Origin: an uncultured Paraprevotella sp.
Lineage (GTDB): Bacteria > Bacteroidota > Bacteroidia > Bacteroidales > Bacteroidaceae
Length of the DNA stretch: 64,000 nucleotides
Assembly: GCA_944321345.1 (NCBI GenBank)
Contig: CALUKY010000006.1
Location: 46,606 to 110,605 of the forward strand
Direction: 5' to 3'
Below are positions 17,484-27,007 of the stretch, piece after piece. The notes under the pieces were generated by a model. That model ran no database searches. It had not been told where the DNA came from and worked only from the letters and a program-made list of their open reading frames with translations. Made by a program: the position numbers and the translations under genes. The first letter of the stretch is position 1. Each line of letters begins with the position of its first letter.

Positions 17484-20400
17484 ATGGAACAAAATCCTCA
17501 CTTATTAGTATATCGCGCCTCGGCCGGTTCGGGCAAGACCTTTACTCTGGCTGTGGAATACATCTGCCAGCTTATCGAAGATCCGTTTGCTTACCGGCGT
17601 ATTCTGGCCGTGACCTTTACCAACAAGGCAACCACAGAAATGAAAGAACGCATCCTGAGCCAGCTTTACGGCATTGCCCATAATGATCCCGCCTCAAAAG
17701 ATTATCTCGAAAAAATCAGGGAACACTCTTCCAAATCGGATGCTGAAATCCGCGAAGCTGCTGCCCAGGCCTTGAAAAACATCATCCATGACTACAGCCG
17801 CTTCCGCATCGAAACGATCGACTCTTTCTTCCAGTCGGTGATGCGCAATTTGGCTCGTGAACTGGAATTAGGTGCCAACCTGAATATCGAGCTGAACAAT
17901 AGCGAAGTGCTGAGCGATGCCGTCGACTCGATGATTGAGAAACTGGACCGCCGTTCTCCGGTGCTTCACTGGTTACTGGAATATATCGAAAACCGCATCA
18001 GTGACAACAGCCGTTGGAACGTGTCGGGCGAAATCAAGTCGTTCGGAAAAAACATCTTCAACGAAGTGTATCTGGAAAAAGGACAGAATCTGCGCGAGAA
18101 GTTAGGAGATACTTCATTCATAGCCGGATATCGCAAACGCCTGAGTCAGCTGAAACAGGAAACGGAGGAAATTATGCAGGGATTCAGCCAGCACTTTGAG
18201 GAAGTACTGCAACAGCATGGTTTGGAACCTAACGATCTGAAGAGCGGACGAAGCGGCATCGGAAGTTATTTCCGGAAACTGGCCAACGGCAACTTCAAGG
18301 AAGATGTGCGGAACGCTACTGTTGAGAAATGTCTCGAAGCACCGGAAAACTGGACCACCAAAACCTCTGTCAACAGAGATGTCATCATCGGGCTGGCACA
18401 GTCGGAACTGATGGAGACGCTGGCTACCGCTGAGGAACTACGCCCCCGGGCGAACTTGAAAGTGAACTCCTGCGCGCTGGCCTCACGTTATCTGTATAAC
18501 CTGCCCTTGCTGGTGCATATTGATCAGGAAGTGCGCCGCATGAACGAAGCGCACAACCGTTTTCTCCTGTCGGATACGAACGCTCTGCTTCACGGACTGA
18601 TCCGCGAAGGCGATGCCTCGTTCATCTATGAGAAAATCGGTACGACCATCGATGTGGTGATGATCGATGAGTTTCAGGACACCTCGCGCATGCAGTGGGA
18701 GAACTTCCATCTGCTGTTGGAAGAGTGTCTGGCACAAAAGGACGGCAGTCTGATTGTGGGAGACATCAAGCAGAGTATCTACCGCTGGCGAAACGGAGAC
18801 TGGCGTATTCTGGCCGGATTGGACCACGACCCGAGCTTCCGCGTACATACAAAGCCACTGAATACCAACTGGCGTAGTGAAGCGAACATCATTCATTTCA
18901 ATAACCTGTTCTTTACGGAAACCTGCCGACAGATGGCTAAGGAGGATGCCAGTATCGGCAAGGAGGGTTATCCGCAAATACGAGATATTTATAAAGATGT
19001 GGTTCAGGAAACAGAAAAGCAGGAAAAGGGTTTTGTGCGCGTTTCACTCATTCCCGACAACCATGACCGGGAGACTTATCAGGAAACCGTTTTGCATGAA
19101 TTAGGCAAGCAGGTGGATGAACTGGTACAGAGCGGTATTCAAGAGAATGAGATTGCCATTCTGATCCGAAAGAACAACCTGATTCCGCTCATCGCGGACT
19201 ATTTCGACAAGAATACACCTTATCATATTGTATCGGACGAGGCTTTCTGCATGGATGCCTCCACGGCGGTGTGCATGCTGGTGGACTGCCTGCGCTATTT
19301 AGCCAATCCGGACGACCGCATCGCCTGTGCCCGTCTGGCTGTGGCTTACCAGCACGACGTTTTGGAAAAGGATATAGATCTGAACACCGTTTTGCTGAAC
19401 CGGGTGGAAGACTATCTGCCGCAAGCCTTTACCGAACAAATAGAGAAATGGCGTCTGCTACCGCTGTACGAACTGCTGGAACAGCTCTTCATTCTCTTTG
19501 AAATGAAACGGATACAGAAACAGGACGCTTATATCTGTGCGTTCTATGATGCCGTGACCGAATATCTGCAGAACAAATCGTCGGAACTGACGGCCTTCAT
19601 CACCTATTGGGACGAGACGCTGCATTCCAAGACAATCCCTTCGGGAGAACTTTCGGGCATCCGCATCCTTTCCATTCACAAGTCCAAGGGACTGGAGTTC
19701 CACACGGTACTGCTACCGTTCTGCGACTGGAAAACGGAGAATGAAACCACCAGTCATCTGATCTGGTGCACCGTACCGCAAGACCAGCAGGTGGCTCCCG
19801 TTTTCGATGAACTCGACCTCATTCCGGTAAACTATTCATCGGCCATGAAAGAATCCGTGTTCCGCGACAGTTATCTGGATGAGCAGCACAACCTGTGGGT
19901 GGACAATATGAATCTGCTCTACGTGGCGTTCACCCGTGCCCGCCAAAACCTGTTTGTGTGGGGACGGCAGGGAGGAACGGGCATCGTGTCGCAATGGTTG
20001 GAAGAGGCCCTGAAAAAACTCTCGGAAAAAGGAGAAGTCACTCAGCGCCACAAAGAAGCCGCAAGCAAAGCGGACAGCGAGAAAGAGCAGGTCACTACCT
20101 CCGTCTTCGAATACGGAGCGCTCGCGGCTCCCGAACGGAAGGATAAGGAGAATGACAAGGCAGCCTCGGGCAACCGTCTGACCACCCCGCGCACAGCCGT
20201 TACCATCTCTTTGGATTCCTTGCAGGAGCAAACCGACATTGAGTTCCGACAGTCCAACCGTTCGGCCGCTTTCATGGATTCCGAAGGCGATGAGGACGAG
20301 GTGAACTATGCCGACCGAGGAAGTCTCCTGCACTATCTTTTTGCCTGCATCAAACAGGCCGATGACTTGGAGGGAGCCCTCGAGCAACTGCGCTTCGAAG

Positions 20401-20747
20401 GTCTGTTCCGCTCGGAAGAAGAGGAATCCCAGGTGGCTCGCATTGCCCGAAAGGTATTGGAGATGCCGCAAATCAAGGATTGGTTCGGTCCGGAATGGGA
20501 AGTATATAACGAGTGCACCATCATCAGCCCGACAGCAGACGGCGGTGTCCGCTCCGAGCGACCGGATCGTGTGATGAAAAAGGACGACCGCCTGGTTGTG
20601 ATTGATTTCAAGTTTGCCCGCAAGAATCCCCGTCATGCCGAGCAGGTACGCGAATACATGCAACTACTGCATCAGATGGGTTATGCGCAGGTAAACGGAT
20701 ACCTGCTCTATGGATACAGTCAGGAACTGGAAGAGATTACGGAATAA
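17484..20747 (+). CDS. addA: AddA-like UvrD helicase/nuclease subunit
   Basis: About 1087 residues from the ATG at 17484 (MEQNPHLLVYRASAGSGKTF); the frame open from 17421 adds an unlikely leader. Walker A ASAGSGKT is at residues 12-19. Later come VMIDEFQDTSRMQW (Walker B), VGDIKQSIYRWRNGD, ILSIHKSKGLEFHTVLLPF and LLYVAFTRARQNLF (SF1 motifs). The C-terminus holds a PD-(D/E)xK nuclease (RPDRVMKKDDRLVVIDFKFA). With the next gene it forms the Bacteroidetes version of the AddAB/RecBCD double-strand-break resection complex. Confidence 0.9.
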   Translation: MEQNPHLLVYRASAGSGKTFTLAVEYICQLIEDPFAYRRILAVTFTNKATTEMKERILSQLYGIAHNDPASKDYLEKIREHSSKSDAEIREAAAQALKNIIHDYSRFRIETIDSFFQSVMRNLARELELGANLNIELNNSEVLSDAVDSMIEKLDRRSPVLHWLLEYIENRISDNSRWNVSGEIKSFGKNIFNEVYLEKGQNLREKLGDTSFIAGYRKRLSQLKQETEEIMQGFSQHFEEVLQQHGLEPNDLKSGRSGIGSYFRKLANGNFKEDVRNATVEKCLEAPENWTTKTSVNRDVIIGLAQSELMETLATAEELRPRANLKVNSCALASRYLYNLPLLVHIDQEVRRMNEAHNRFLLSDTNALLHGLIREGDASFIYEKIGTTIDVVMIDEFQDTSRMQWENFHLLLEECLAQKDGSLIVGDIKQSIYRWRNGDWRILAGLDHDPSFRVHTKPLNTNWRSEANIIHFNNLFFTETCRQMAKEDASIGKEGYPQIRDIYKDVVQETEKQEKGFVRVSLIPDNHDRETYQETVLHELGKQVDELVQSGIQENEIAILIRKNNLIPLIADYFDKNTPYHIVSDEAFCMDASTAVCMLVDCLRYLANPDDRIACARLAVAYQHDVLEKDIDLNTVLLNRVEDYLPQAFTEQIEKWRLLPLYELLEQLFILFEMKRIQKQDAYICAFYDAVTEYLQNKSSELTAFITYWDETLHSKTIPSGELSGIRILSIHKSKGLEFHTVLLPFCDWKTENETTSHLIWCTVPQDQQVAPVFDELDLIPVNYSSAMKESVFRDSYLDEQHNLWVDNMNLLYVAFTRARQNLFVWGRQGGTGIVSQWLEEALKKLSEKGEVTQRHKEAASKADSEKEQVTTSVFEYGALAAPERKDKENDKAASGNRLTTPRTAVTISLDSLQEQTDIEFRQSNRSAAFMDSEGDEDEVNYADRGSLLHYLFACIKQADDLEGALEQLRFEGLFRSEEEESQVARIARKVLEMPQIKDWFGPEWEVYNECTIISPTADGGVRSERPDRVMKKDDRLVVIDFKFARKNPRHAEQVREYMQLLHQMGYAQVNGYLLYGYSQELEEITE

Positions 20748-20772
20748 AGTGTCCCACATAAACGAATAGCAA

Positions 20773-23652
20773 ATGGAAACTTTCTTAAAGCAAGTAGCAA
20801 CAGACCTATATAAAAAGACCGGCGGCGACCTATCGCACACCGCCGTGGTCTTTCCAAACAAACGTGCGGCCCTGTTCTTCAACGAGTATCTGGCACAGGA
20901 AGCCGGTCACCCCATCTGGTCACCGGCCTATGTAAGCATCAGCGAACTGTTCCGCCAATGCTCTTCCCTGCAAATCGGCGACCCGGTAAAGCTGGTGTGC
21001 GAGCTCTATAAGATTTTCCGAAACGCCACAGGAAGCCAGGAATCCCTCGATGCCTTTTACTACTGGGGCGAGCTACTCATCAGTGATTTTGACGATGCGG
21101 ACAAGAATATGGCCGACACAAAAACACTGTTCAGCAACCTGAGCGAACTGAATGAACTGACAGACCGTGTGGAGTTTCTCGAGGAGGGACAGAAGGAGGC
21201 ACTGAGCCAGTTCTTCCGGAACTTCTCCATCGAACAGAGCACAGAACTGAAAGACCGCTTCTCGCGTCTGTGGTCGCAGTTGGGAAACATCTACCGCGAG
21301 TTCCGGGATGTACTGCACCGTCAGGGACTGGCCTACGAAGGAATGCTCTATCGGGAAGTCATCGAACAGCTGGATGTCACGACGCTTCCTCATCAGCGCT
21401 ATGTGTTCGTGGGATTCAACGTACTGAACAAGGTGGAGCATACTCTCTTTACCCGCCTTCATGAAGCGGGCATGGCCTCTTTCTACTGGGACTATGATGA
21501 ATTCTATCTGCAGAAGCATCCGCACGAGGCCGGCGAATTCATCCGTCGCAATCTTCGGGATTTCCCGTCCGAACTGCCTCCGGAACTTTTCCGGAATCTG
21601 AACAGCCCGAAGGAAATCACTTATGTGGAGTCCTCGACCGAAAACGCCCAGATCCGTTATCTGCCCCAATGGCTCGGCGAAAATCTTACCGAACAGGAAA
21701 AGGAAACAGCGGTAGTCCTCTGCAACGAGGCACTGTTGCCTTCCATGCTTCATGCCCTGCCAGGCGAGGTGCGCCATGTGAACATCACCATGGGATTCCC
21801 CATGTCGCAGACACCGGCCTACAGTTTTCTGAACGCGTTGCTGCAACTGCACACCGAAGGTTACAACCCAAACAACGGACGCTTTCTCTTTGCCGAGGTT
21901 GTGAGTCTGCTGAAGCATCCTTATACCCGCATGCTTTCGGAGCAAGCCGATGAGCTGGCCCGCAAGCTTATTACGGACAACCGTTTCTTTCCGCACCCCT
22001 CCGAACTGCAACAGGATGAGGTGCTCCGATTGCTCTTTACCCCACGCACACAGAATGCCGCCCTGTGCCAACTGGTGAGCGATGCGCTGAAACAAGTAGC
22101 CTTGGTATATAAAAATAAACCGAAGGAAAAGGACAACGAGGCCTTTGACCAGCTCTACCGCGAAGCACTGTTCAAAGCCTATACCCAGATTAACCGTTTC
22201 CACTCTCTGATCGAAAGTGGAGAGCTGGAAGTCACGCCACAGACATTGGTGCGACTGGTCAATCGGATGATGTCTTCCAGCAGCATTCCTTTCCACGGCG
22301 AACCGGCCATCGGACTGCAGGTAATGGGTGTGCTCGAAACCCGTAATCTGGACTTCCGTCACCTGATTCTACTTTCCGTGAACGAAGGACAACTGCCCAA
22401 AGCCGGCGGAGACACGTCCTTTATTCCATACAATCTGCGCAAGGCTTTCGGCATGACCACCATCGATCATAAGATTGCGGTGTTCGCCTACTATTTCTAC
22501 CGCCTGTTGCAACGCGCCGAAAAAGTCAGTCTGGTTTACAACACCACCAGCGACGGTCTGAACCGTGGAGAAATGTCGCGCTTCATGCTCCAGTTCCTCA
22601 TCGAATGGGGCTACGATATCAAACGGGTCAAACTCGAAGCCGCCCAATCCCCACAGGGAAGCGAAGAGATTCTCATCCGCAAGACCCCGGAAATCATGAA
22701 GCGTCTGCAAAGCATCTACGACCAGCGGGTGAATCCGCGGGCCCTGATTTCCCCGTCGGCTCTGAACTGCTATATGGACTGTTCGCTGAAGTTCTATTAT
22801 AAATATGTAGCCGGCCTCACCGCCCCCGAAGAGGTCAACTCCGAAATCGACTCGGCTCTGTTCGGAACCATCTTCCACGATGCCGCCGAGCATATCTATA
22901 AGGATCTGACGACCCGCAACGGAGTCATCACCCGCCAGCTGTTGACGAACCTGCTCAGTAAAGAGCAGGAACACACGCTGCGAGAGTATATCGACCGCGG
23001 ATTCCGTGAGCACTTCTTCAATCTGCCAGAGAACGAGCGACCGGAATATAACGGTATCCAATACATCAATTCCGAGGTAATCTACCGCTACATCCGTCAG
23101 CTTTTGGAGAAAGACCTCCAATATGCTCCTTTCTCGCTGGTCGGCTCTGAGGTGAAAGTACGCGAAAACATCCGGATTGCCACCCCGAAAGGTGAGATTC
23201 ACAGTTGCATCGGCGGTACGATCGACCGCATGGACTTAAAGGAAAACTGTCTGCGCATCGTAGACTACAAGACGGGAGGAAAGAGCGGTTCCACCACCAG
23301 TGTTGAGGCTTTGTTCGAACCGTCGAAAAACCGTTCGGGCTACATTTTCCAGACATTCCTCTATGCCGCCATTTTATGTGAGCAGTCTGAAGAGAAATTC
23401 AAGGACAAGGACATCACACCGGTATTGCTCTATATCCACGAAGCAGCCAATGAAGACTATTCTCCGGTCATCAAGATGGGTGAAGCCCGCAAGAAAGAAG
23501 AGGTAACCGATTTCCGGAAATTCAATACGGACTTCCGCACGCATCTGAAAACACTGCTCGAAGAGATTTTCAATCCTGACGGTGAATTCCGACAGACTGA
23601 GATAGAAGAGAAATGCGCTTACTGCGATTTCAAGAACTTATGTAAGAAATAA
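20773..23652 (+). CDS. addB: AddB-like nuclease subunit with Fe-S cysteines
   Basis: A 959-residue partner of AddA, 25 nt downstream. The N-terminal part is a degenerate UvrD-like region (TAVVFPNKRAALFFNEYL) without a normal Walker A. The C-terminal part has a PD-(D/E)xK nuclease (IGGTIDRMDLKENCLRIVDY, then KTGGKSG). Cysteines at ALNCYMDCSLKFYYKYVAGL and the C-terminal EEKCAYCDFKNLCKK supply the usual 4Fe-4S-clasped nuclease fold. These are the defining AddB features. Together with AddA it would process DNA ends for RecA. Confidence 0.88.
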   Translation: METFLKQVATDLYKKTGGDLSHTAVVFPNKRAALFFNEYLAQEAGHPIWSPAYVSISELFRQCSSLQIGDPVKLVCELYKIFRNATGSQESLDAFYYWGELLISDFDDADKNMADTKTLFSNLSELNELTDRVEFLEEGQKEALSQFFRNFSIEQSTELKDRFSRLWSQLGNIYREFRDVLHRQGLAYEGMLYREVIEQLDVTTLPHQRYVFVGFNVLNKVEHTLFTRLHEAGMASFYWDYDEFYLQKHPHEAGEFIRRNLRDFPSELPPELFRNLNSPKEITYVESSTENAQIRYLPQWLGENLTEQEKETAVVLCNEALLPSMLHALPGEVRHVNITMGFPMSQTPAYSFLNALLQLHTEGYNPNNGRFLFAEVVSLLKHPYTRMLSEQADELARKLITDNRFFPHPSELQQDEVLRLLFTPRTQNAALCQLVSDALKQVALVYKNKPKEKDNEAFDQLYREALFKAYTQINRFHSLIESGELEVTPQTLVRLVNRMMSSSSIPFHGEPAIGLQVMGVLETRNLDFRHLILLSVNEGQLPKAGGDTSFIPYNLRKAFGMTTIDHKIAVFAYYFYRLLQRAEKVSLVYNTTSDGLNRGEMSRFMLQFLIEWGYDIKRVKLEAAQSPQGSEEILIRKTPEIMKRLQSIYDQRVNPRALISPSALNCYMDCSLKFYYKYVAGLTAPEEVNSEIDSALFGTIFHDAAEHIYKDLTTRNGVITRQLLTNLLSKEQEHTLREYIDRGFREHFFNLPENERPEYNGIQYINSEVIYRYIRQLLEKDLQYAPFSLVGSEVKVRENIRIATPKGEIHSCIGGTIDRMDLKENCLRIVDYKTGGKSGSTTSVEALFEPSKNRSGYIFQTFLYAAILCEQSEEKFKDKDITPVLLYIHEAANEDYSPVIKMGEARKKEEVTDFRKFNTDFRTHLKTLLEEIFNPDGEFRQTEIEEKCAYCDFKNLCKK

Positions 23653-23712
23653 ACAAGGCTCAGATAAGACGATCAGCCAGTCATTCTTATAAATGATAAA
23701 GAAAAACAGATC

Positions 23713-24510
23713 ATGGAACATCAAACAATACAGACTCCCGATTTTCAGGGAAAAGTGTGCGTGATTACCGGCGCGGCTGCCGGTATCGGCCGCTGCCTGA
23801 CCGAAACCTTTGCCACCTTGGGCGCACGTGTGTACTATATCGACAAGCAACTGCATGACAAGCCTCATCCCGAAACCGTACGGGAACGGATATTTCCTTT
23901 TGAGGGCGACATTGCCGAAGAAGAAACCCTGAACCGTTTTGCCGACTGGGTGCTGGAACGGGAGGACCAGATAGACATTCTCATCAACAATGCCTGTCTG
24001 ATGCTCGGAGGTGTTCTGTCGGGATGCAGCTATGCCGATTTCCTGTATGTGCAGCGGGTTGGAGTCGCCGCCCCATACTGGCTGACCCAACTCTTCAAGG
24101 AACACTTCCGCAAAGGAGCGAGCATCGTCAACCTCTCCTCTACCCGAGCGTTCCAATCACAGGCCGACACCGAAAGCTATTCGGCCGCCAAAGGAGGCAT
24201 CACAGCGCTGACTCATGCCTTGGCCGTCAGTCTGCGAGGCATAGCCCGGGTTAACGCCATAGCACCGGGTTGGATCGAAACGCAGCCTTATCATCCCGAA
24301 CAGAGTGGTGAAACTCCGGAATATGCTCCGGCTGATCTGTTGCAACATCCTTCGCAGCGCATCGGTACCCCCGAAGACATTGCCCGTGCAGCTGTATTCC
24401 TCTGCCAACCGGAAAATGATTTCGTAAACGGAATCTGCCTTACGGTGGACGGAGGCATGACGCATCAGATGATTTACCACAACGACTGTAACTGGAAGAT
24501 GGACGTATGA
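23713..24510 (+). CDS. SDR family oxidoreductase
   Basis: A 265-residue classical short-chain dehydrogenase: TGAAAGIG cofactor loop (residues 19-26), NNAC in place of the usual NNAG, catalytic SSTRAFQSQADTESYSAAKGG with Tyr and Lys in the YxxxK spacing, and a C-terminal FVNGICLTVDGGMT. The acidic YYIDKQ after strand 2 suggests NAD(H). Its stop overlaps the LOG-family gene as ATGA, indicating a two-gene unit. Substrate unknown. Confidence 0.87.
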   Translation: MEHQTIQTPDFQGKVCVITGAAAGIGRCLTETFATLGARVYYIDKQLHDKPHPETVRERIFPFEGDIAEEETLNRFADWVLEREDQIDILINNACLMLGGVLSGCSYADFLYVQRVGVAAPYWLTQLFKEHFRKGASIVNLSSTRAFQSQADTESYSAAKGGITALTHALAVSLRGIARVNAIAPGWIETQPYHPEQSGETPEYAPADLLQHPSQRIGTPEDIARAAVFLCQPENDFVNGICLTVDGGMTHQMIYHNDCNWKMDV

Positions 24511-25643
24511 AACACATTGAAATCAACACACCCGAAGAAGCTCTCCAACTGTTGAAGAGCCAAAAACACATCAAAGGATATGCCTTCCAAAGCATCGATT
24601 TCAGTCCGTTCAAGGCAGAAGCGGCAGGATGCACCTTCCAAAACTGTCTGTTCTTGGGCGGTCATCTGCCTTTGGACATGCAGCGGGCCGTAGAAACGGA
24701 GAATCTGGTTTTTCCGAACATACAGGTGCCTTTCAATCCTTTTATCGGGCATCTGTATGATGCCTCCACGCTCTATGCCCACTACGTACCCGGACAACCG
24801 GAAACTTTCAAGCAGACATTCGATCAGATTGTCTACCGTCATTACCTCACGCTCGGCAAGGAAATGTCATCGGCCATCGACATTAAGGAAACTCTGGCAC
24901 GCACCCTGCACGACCATTCCATCAGCAACGCCCTGCATGAGTTTCTGAGTCAGTATGACGAGCGGAGTATTGTGGGCATCATGGGCGGTCACGGTCTGAA
25001 ACGCACGGACACCTGTTACCGGCAAATCGTCAGCCTCAGCAAACAGCTCACCGAAGAGGGTTTTCTGATGATCAGTGGCGGAGGTCCCGGGGCGATGGAA
25101 GCCACCCATCTGGGTGCGTGGATGGCCGGAAAGACAGAAGCAGAACTGAAAACAGCGCTGGAATTTCTGGAACAGGCCCCAACCTTTGACCATCCGCTCT
25201 GGCTCGACACCGCCTTCGGGATAATGCAACGCTTCCCTCAGACACAGTATCAAAGCCTGGGCATACCCACATGGCTCTACGGTCATGAGCCGGCCACACC
25301 CTTTGCCACCCACATAGCCAAGTATTTCGACAACAGTATCCGCGAGGACGGTATTCTGACCATTGCCAAGGGCGGCATTGTCTACACCCCGGGCAGTGCC
25401 GGCACCATGCAGGAGATTTTCCAGGACGCCACGCAGAACCATTACGAAAGCTTCGGTTATGCCAGTCCGATGATTTTCATGGGCGAGGAGTTTTGGACAC
25501 AGGAAATTCCGGTCTACCCCTTGTTGAGTTCTTTGATGGAACGGGGCAGATACCGGAATCTGTTACTTACTCTGACCGACAAACAAGCAGAGATGGTACG
25601 CGTGTTGAAGGCATTCCGTAACGCATCGCCCCAAGGGTCCTAA
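24507..25643 (+). CDS. LOG-fold (lysine decarboxylase-like) nucleotide-binding protein
   Basis: A 378-residue protein. The second half carries the LOG/TIGR00730-type signatures: GIMGGHGLKRTD, MISGGGPGAMEATHLGAW (the PGGxGTxxE-related nucleotide loop) and TPGSAGTMQEIFQDA. LOG proteins cleave nucleoside monophosphates to release the base. The N-terminal ~130 residues are an extra region not found in short LOG proteins. It is ATGA-coupled to the SDR gene and converges with a minus-strand gene, overlapping by 4 nt. Confidence 0.72.
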   Translation: MKHIEINTPEEALQLLKSQKHIKGYAFQSIDFSPFKAEAAGCTFQNCLFLGGHLPLDMQRAVETENLVFPNIQVPFNPFIGHLYDASTLYAHYVPGQPETFKQTFDQIVYRHYLTLGKEMSSAIDIKETLARTLHDHSISNALHEFLSQYDERSIVGIMGGHGLKRTDTCYRQIVSLSKQLTEEGFLMISGGGPGAMEATHLGAWMAGKTEAELKTALEFLEQAPTFDHPLWLDTAFGIMQRFPQTQYQSLGIPTWLYGHEPATPFATHIAKYFDNSIREDGILTIAKGGIVYTPGSAGTMQEIFQDATQNHYESFGYASPMIFMGEEFWTQEIPVYPLLSSLMERGRYRNLLLTLTDKQAEMVRVLKAFRNASPQGS

Positions 25644-26563
25644 TCCCACGTGAACTCTTCGTTACTTCGATCATTCAGGTCTATACATGCCTCTTCAGCA
25701 AACAGTGCTTGCTCCTCTGAACAACATTCCTGCAAAAACAACTGAAAATCCGGATGACCGTAAAAAATAAAAGTTGTGTGAATACCCGGAAAAAAATTCC
25801 GAAGCCGGTTTATCTGCCGTTTTATCGCCTGGAGCTTATCCAGGCGGTAATTCGGTTCCGGAAAGGCAATCAGTATCACCTTGGGCATTGATTTCTCCAG
25901 TTTCGCAGCCACCTGCTTCCAACGTATCTCTCCCGAGATCAGATCGTCAATACTCAGTTCTGCTATCGGAGCAGAATAATAAGAATCATCATTCAGATAG
26001 GCTCCCAGAATCTTTTCGGCGAAATACCGCGCTTCTTCTTTTTTTCCGCTTACAGCCAGAAATCTTTCGGAATCCGTCTGCAGATATCTGCGATGCAGCA
26101 GACGGACAAGCTTGAGCGGTACAGACCGATTGAAGTTCTTCCGGCAGAACTCATCCCACGCAGAGCATTTCATCATATAGGCCGCAAAGAACCATTTCTC
26201 GGACGACGGATCCAATAATACCAAATCCGCCCTACTAACCCCTATACCCGGATCAGAAAACTTTCCAAACCAAGTTGGACTACCATTCCGATAAACGAAA
26301 ATATAAAATTCTATATAATCCAGAGAAGATACTACAGGCACCTGAAAATGAATTCGTCGCGGCCCCTTCCCACCCAAATATCGGGCATCTACTCCTTCCA
26401 GAATAAAGTTTTCCGAGAAAACACGCACCGCCAGTTCATAGGTTTCGGGAGGAAATTCCGGGAACACAACCTGAATATCATAAAAGTAGTCCATATATTC
26501 AGGCTGATATTTACTGTCATCGTCCAAAGACAATTCAACACGTACATAAGGTTTTCTTTCCAT
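25640..26563 (-). CDS. Hypothetical protein, unknown family
   Basis: A 307-residue soluble protein without signal peptide or membrane helix. The first ~135 residues are beta-rich (VRVELSLDDDSKYQPEYMDY, YIEFYIFVYRNG); the rest is helical with a strand-turn VILIAFPEPNYRLDKLQAIK, and it ends in an acidic patch. I recognise no family. It borders the accessory stretch with GIY-YIG and McrBC genes, so it may be part of that region, but nothing in it shows a defence function. Confidence 0.5.
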   Translation of the reverse strand: MERKPYVRVELSLDDDSKYQPEYMDYFYDIQVVFPEFPPETYELAVRVFSENFILEGVDARYLGGKGPRRIHFQVPVVSSLDYIEFYIFVYRNGSPTWFGKFSDPGIGVSRADLVLLDPSSEKWFFAAYMMKCSAWDEFCRKNFNRSVPLKLVRLLHRRYLQTDSERFLAVSGKKEEARYFAEKILGAYLNDDSYYSAPIAELSIDDLISGEIRWKQVAAKLEKSMPKVILIAFPEPNYRLDKLQAIKRQINRLRNFFPGIHTTFIFYGHPDFQLFLQECCSEEQALFAEEACIDLNDRSNEEFTWD

Positions 26564-26589
26564 AAAACAACAAATTAATAGGATTAAAC

Positions 26590-26933
26590 ATACATTTTTG
26601 ATAAAAAAACATGTTTCCCAAGGTTATTGTATTTCCTCAGTAACGCCTCCTTATCGGACACATTCATCAGAAACTTTTCTTGGGAAACATACAAAAAGAC
26701 CTCTCCTTCCCCAGTCGAAAGAGAGGTATGCAGCCAGTAAGTCAAAGAGCACAGCAATCCTGTCCGCCACAAACTGCGGCAGCATTCCGGATGATGATTT
26801 CCTTTTCACTAATGGAGTTTTCTACCACCGGAATCAGCAAAGCATAAAGAATTGCTTGTTTTGCATCTTTGAATACTGTTTGTTGTTTTATGTTTTATTG
26901 AACTAAAGGATAAGGCGCACGCTGCGCCCTACT
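26590..26933 (-). ncRNA. Candidate small structured transcript
   Basis: The 444-bp gap 26564-27007 has no convincing gene, yet a near-ideal minus-strand promoter (26940-26970) fires into it. Downstream come a GC-rich hairpin (GGCGCA/TGCGCC, about 26912-26926), a 7-bp hairpin with T-run (26692-26727), and a 12-bp perfect inverted repeat (26611-26622 with 26679-26690) followed by seven T on the minus strand. Possible peptides are a 10-residue frame, a start-less frame ending in VCGGQDCCAL, and a 62-codon frame (26584-26772), none compelling. I read it as a non-coding RNA or peptide-encoding RNA. Confidence 0.45.
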
Positions 26934-26939
26934 CCGTTG

Positions 26940-26970
26940 CAAATATAGTTTGTGATTTCGCGTTTTGCAA
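26940..26970 (-). promoter_or_regulatory. Strong promoter of an orphan transcript
   Basis: On the minus strand TTG (26968-26970), a 20-nt spacer and TATATTTG (26940-26947) give a full Bacteroidetes consensus promoter firing leftward into the gene-poor stretch 26590-26933. Confidence 0.65.
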
Positions 26971-27007
26971 GAGAATTTGAAAAAGAAATTACTGATTACG
27001 TAAAAAA

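Noticed and set aside
26584-26772. 62-codon minus-strand frame in the orphan transcript
   Set aside because: It runs through two hairpin/T-run signals and has no recognisable features; kept only as a possibility in the RNA entry.
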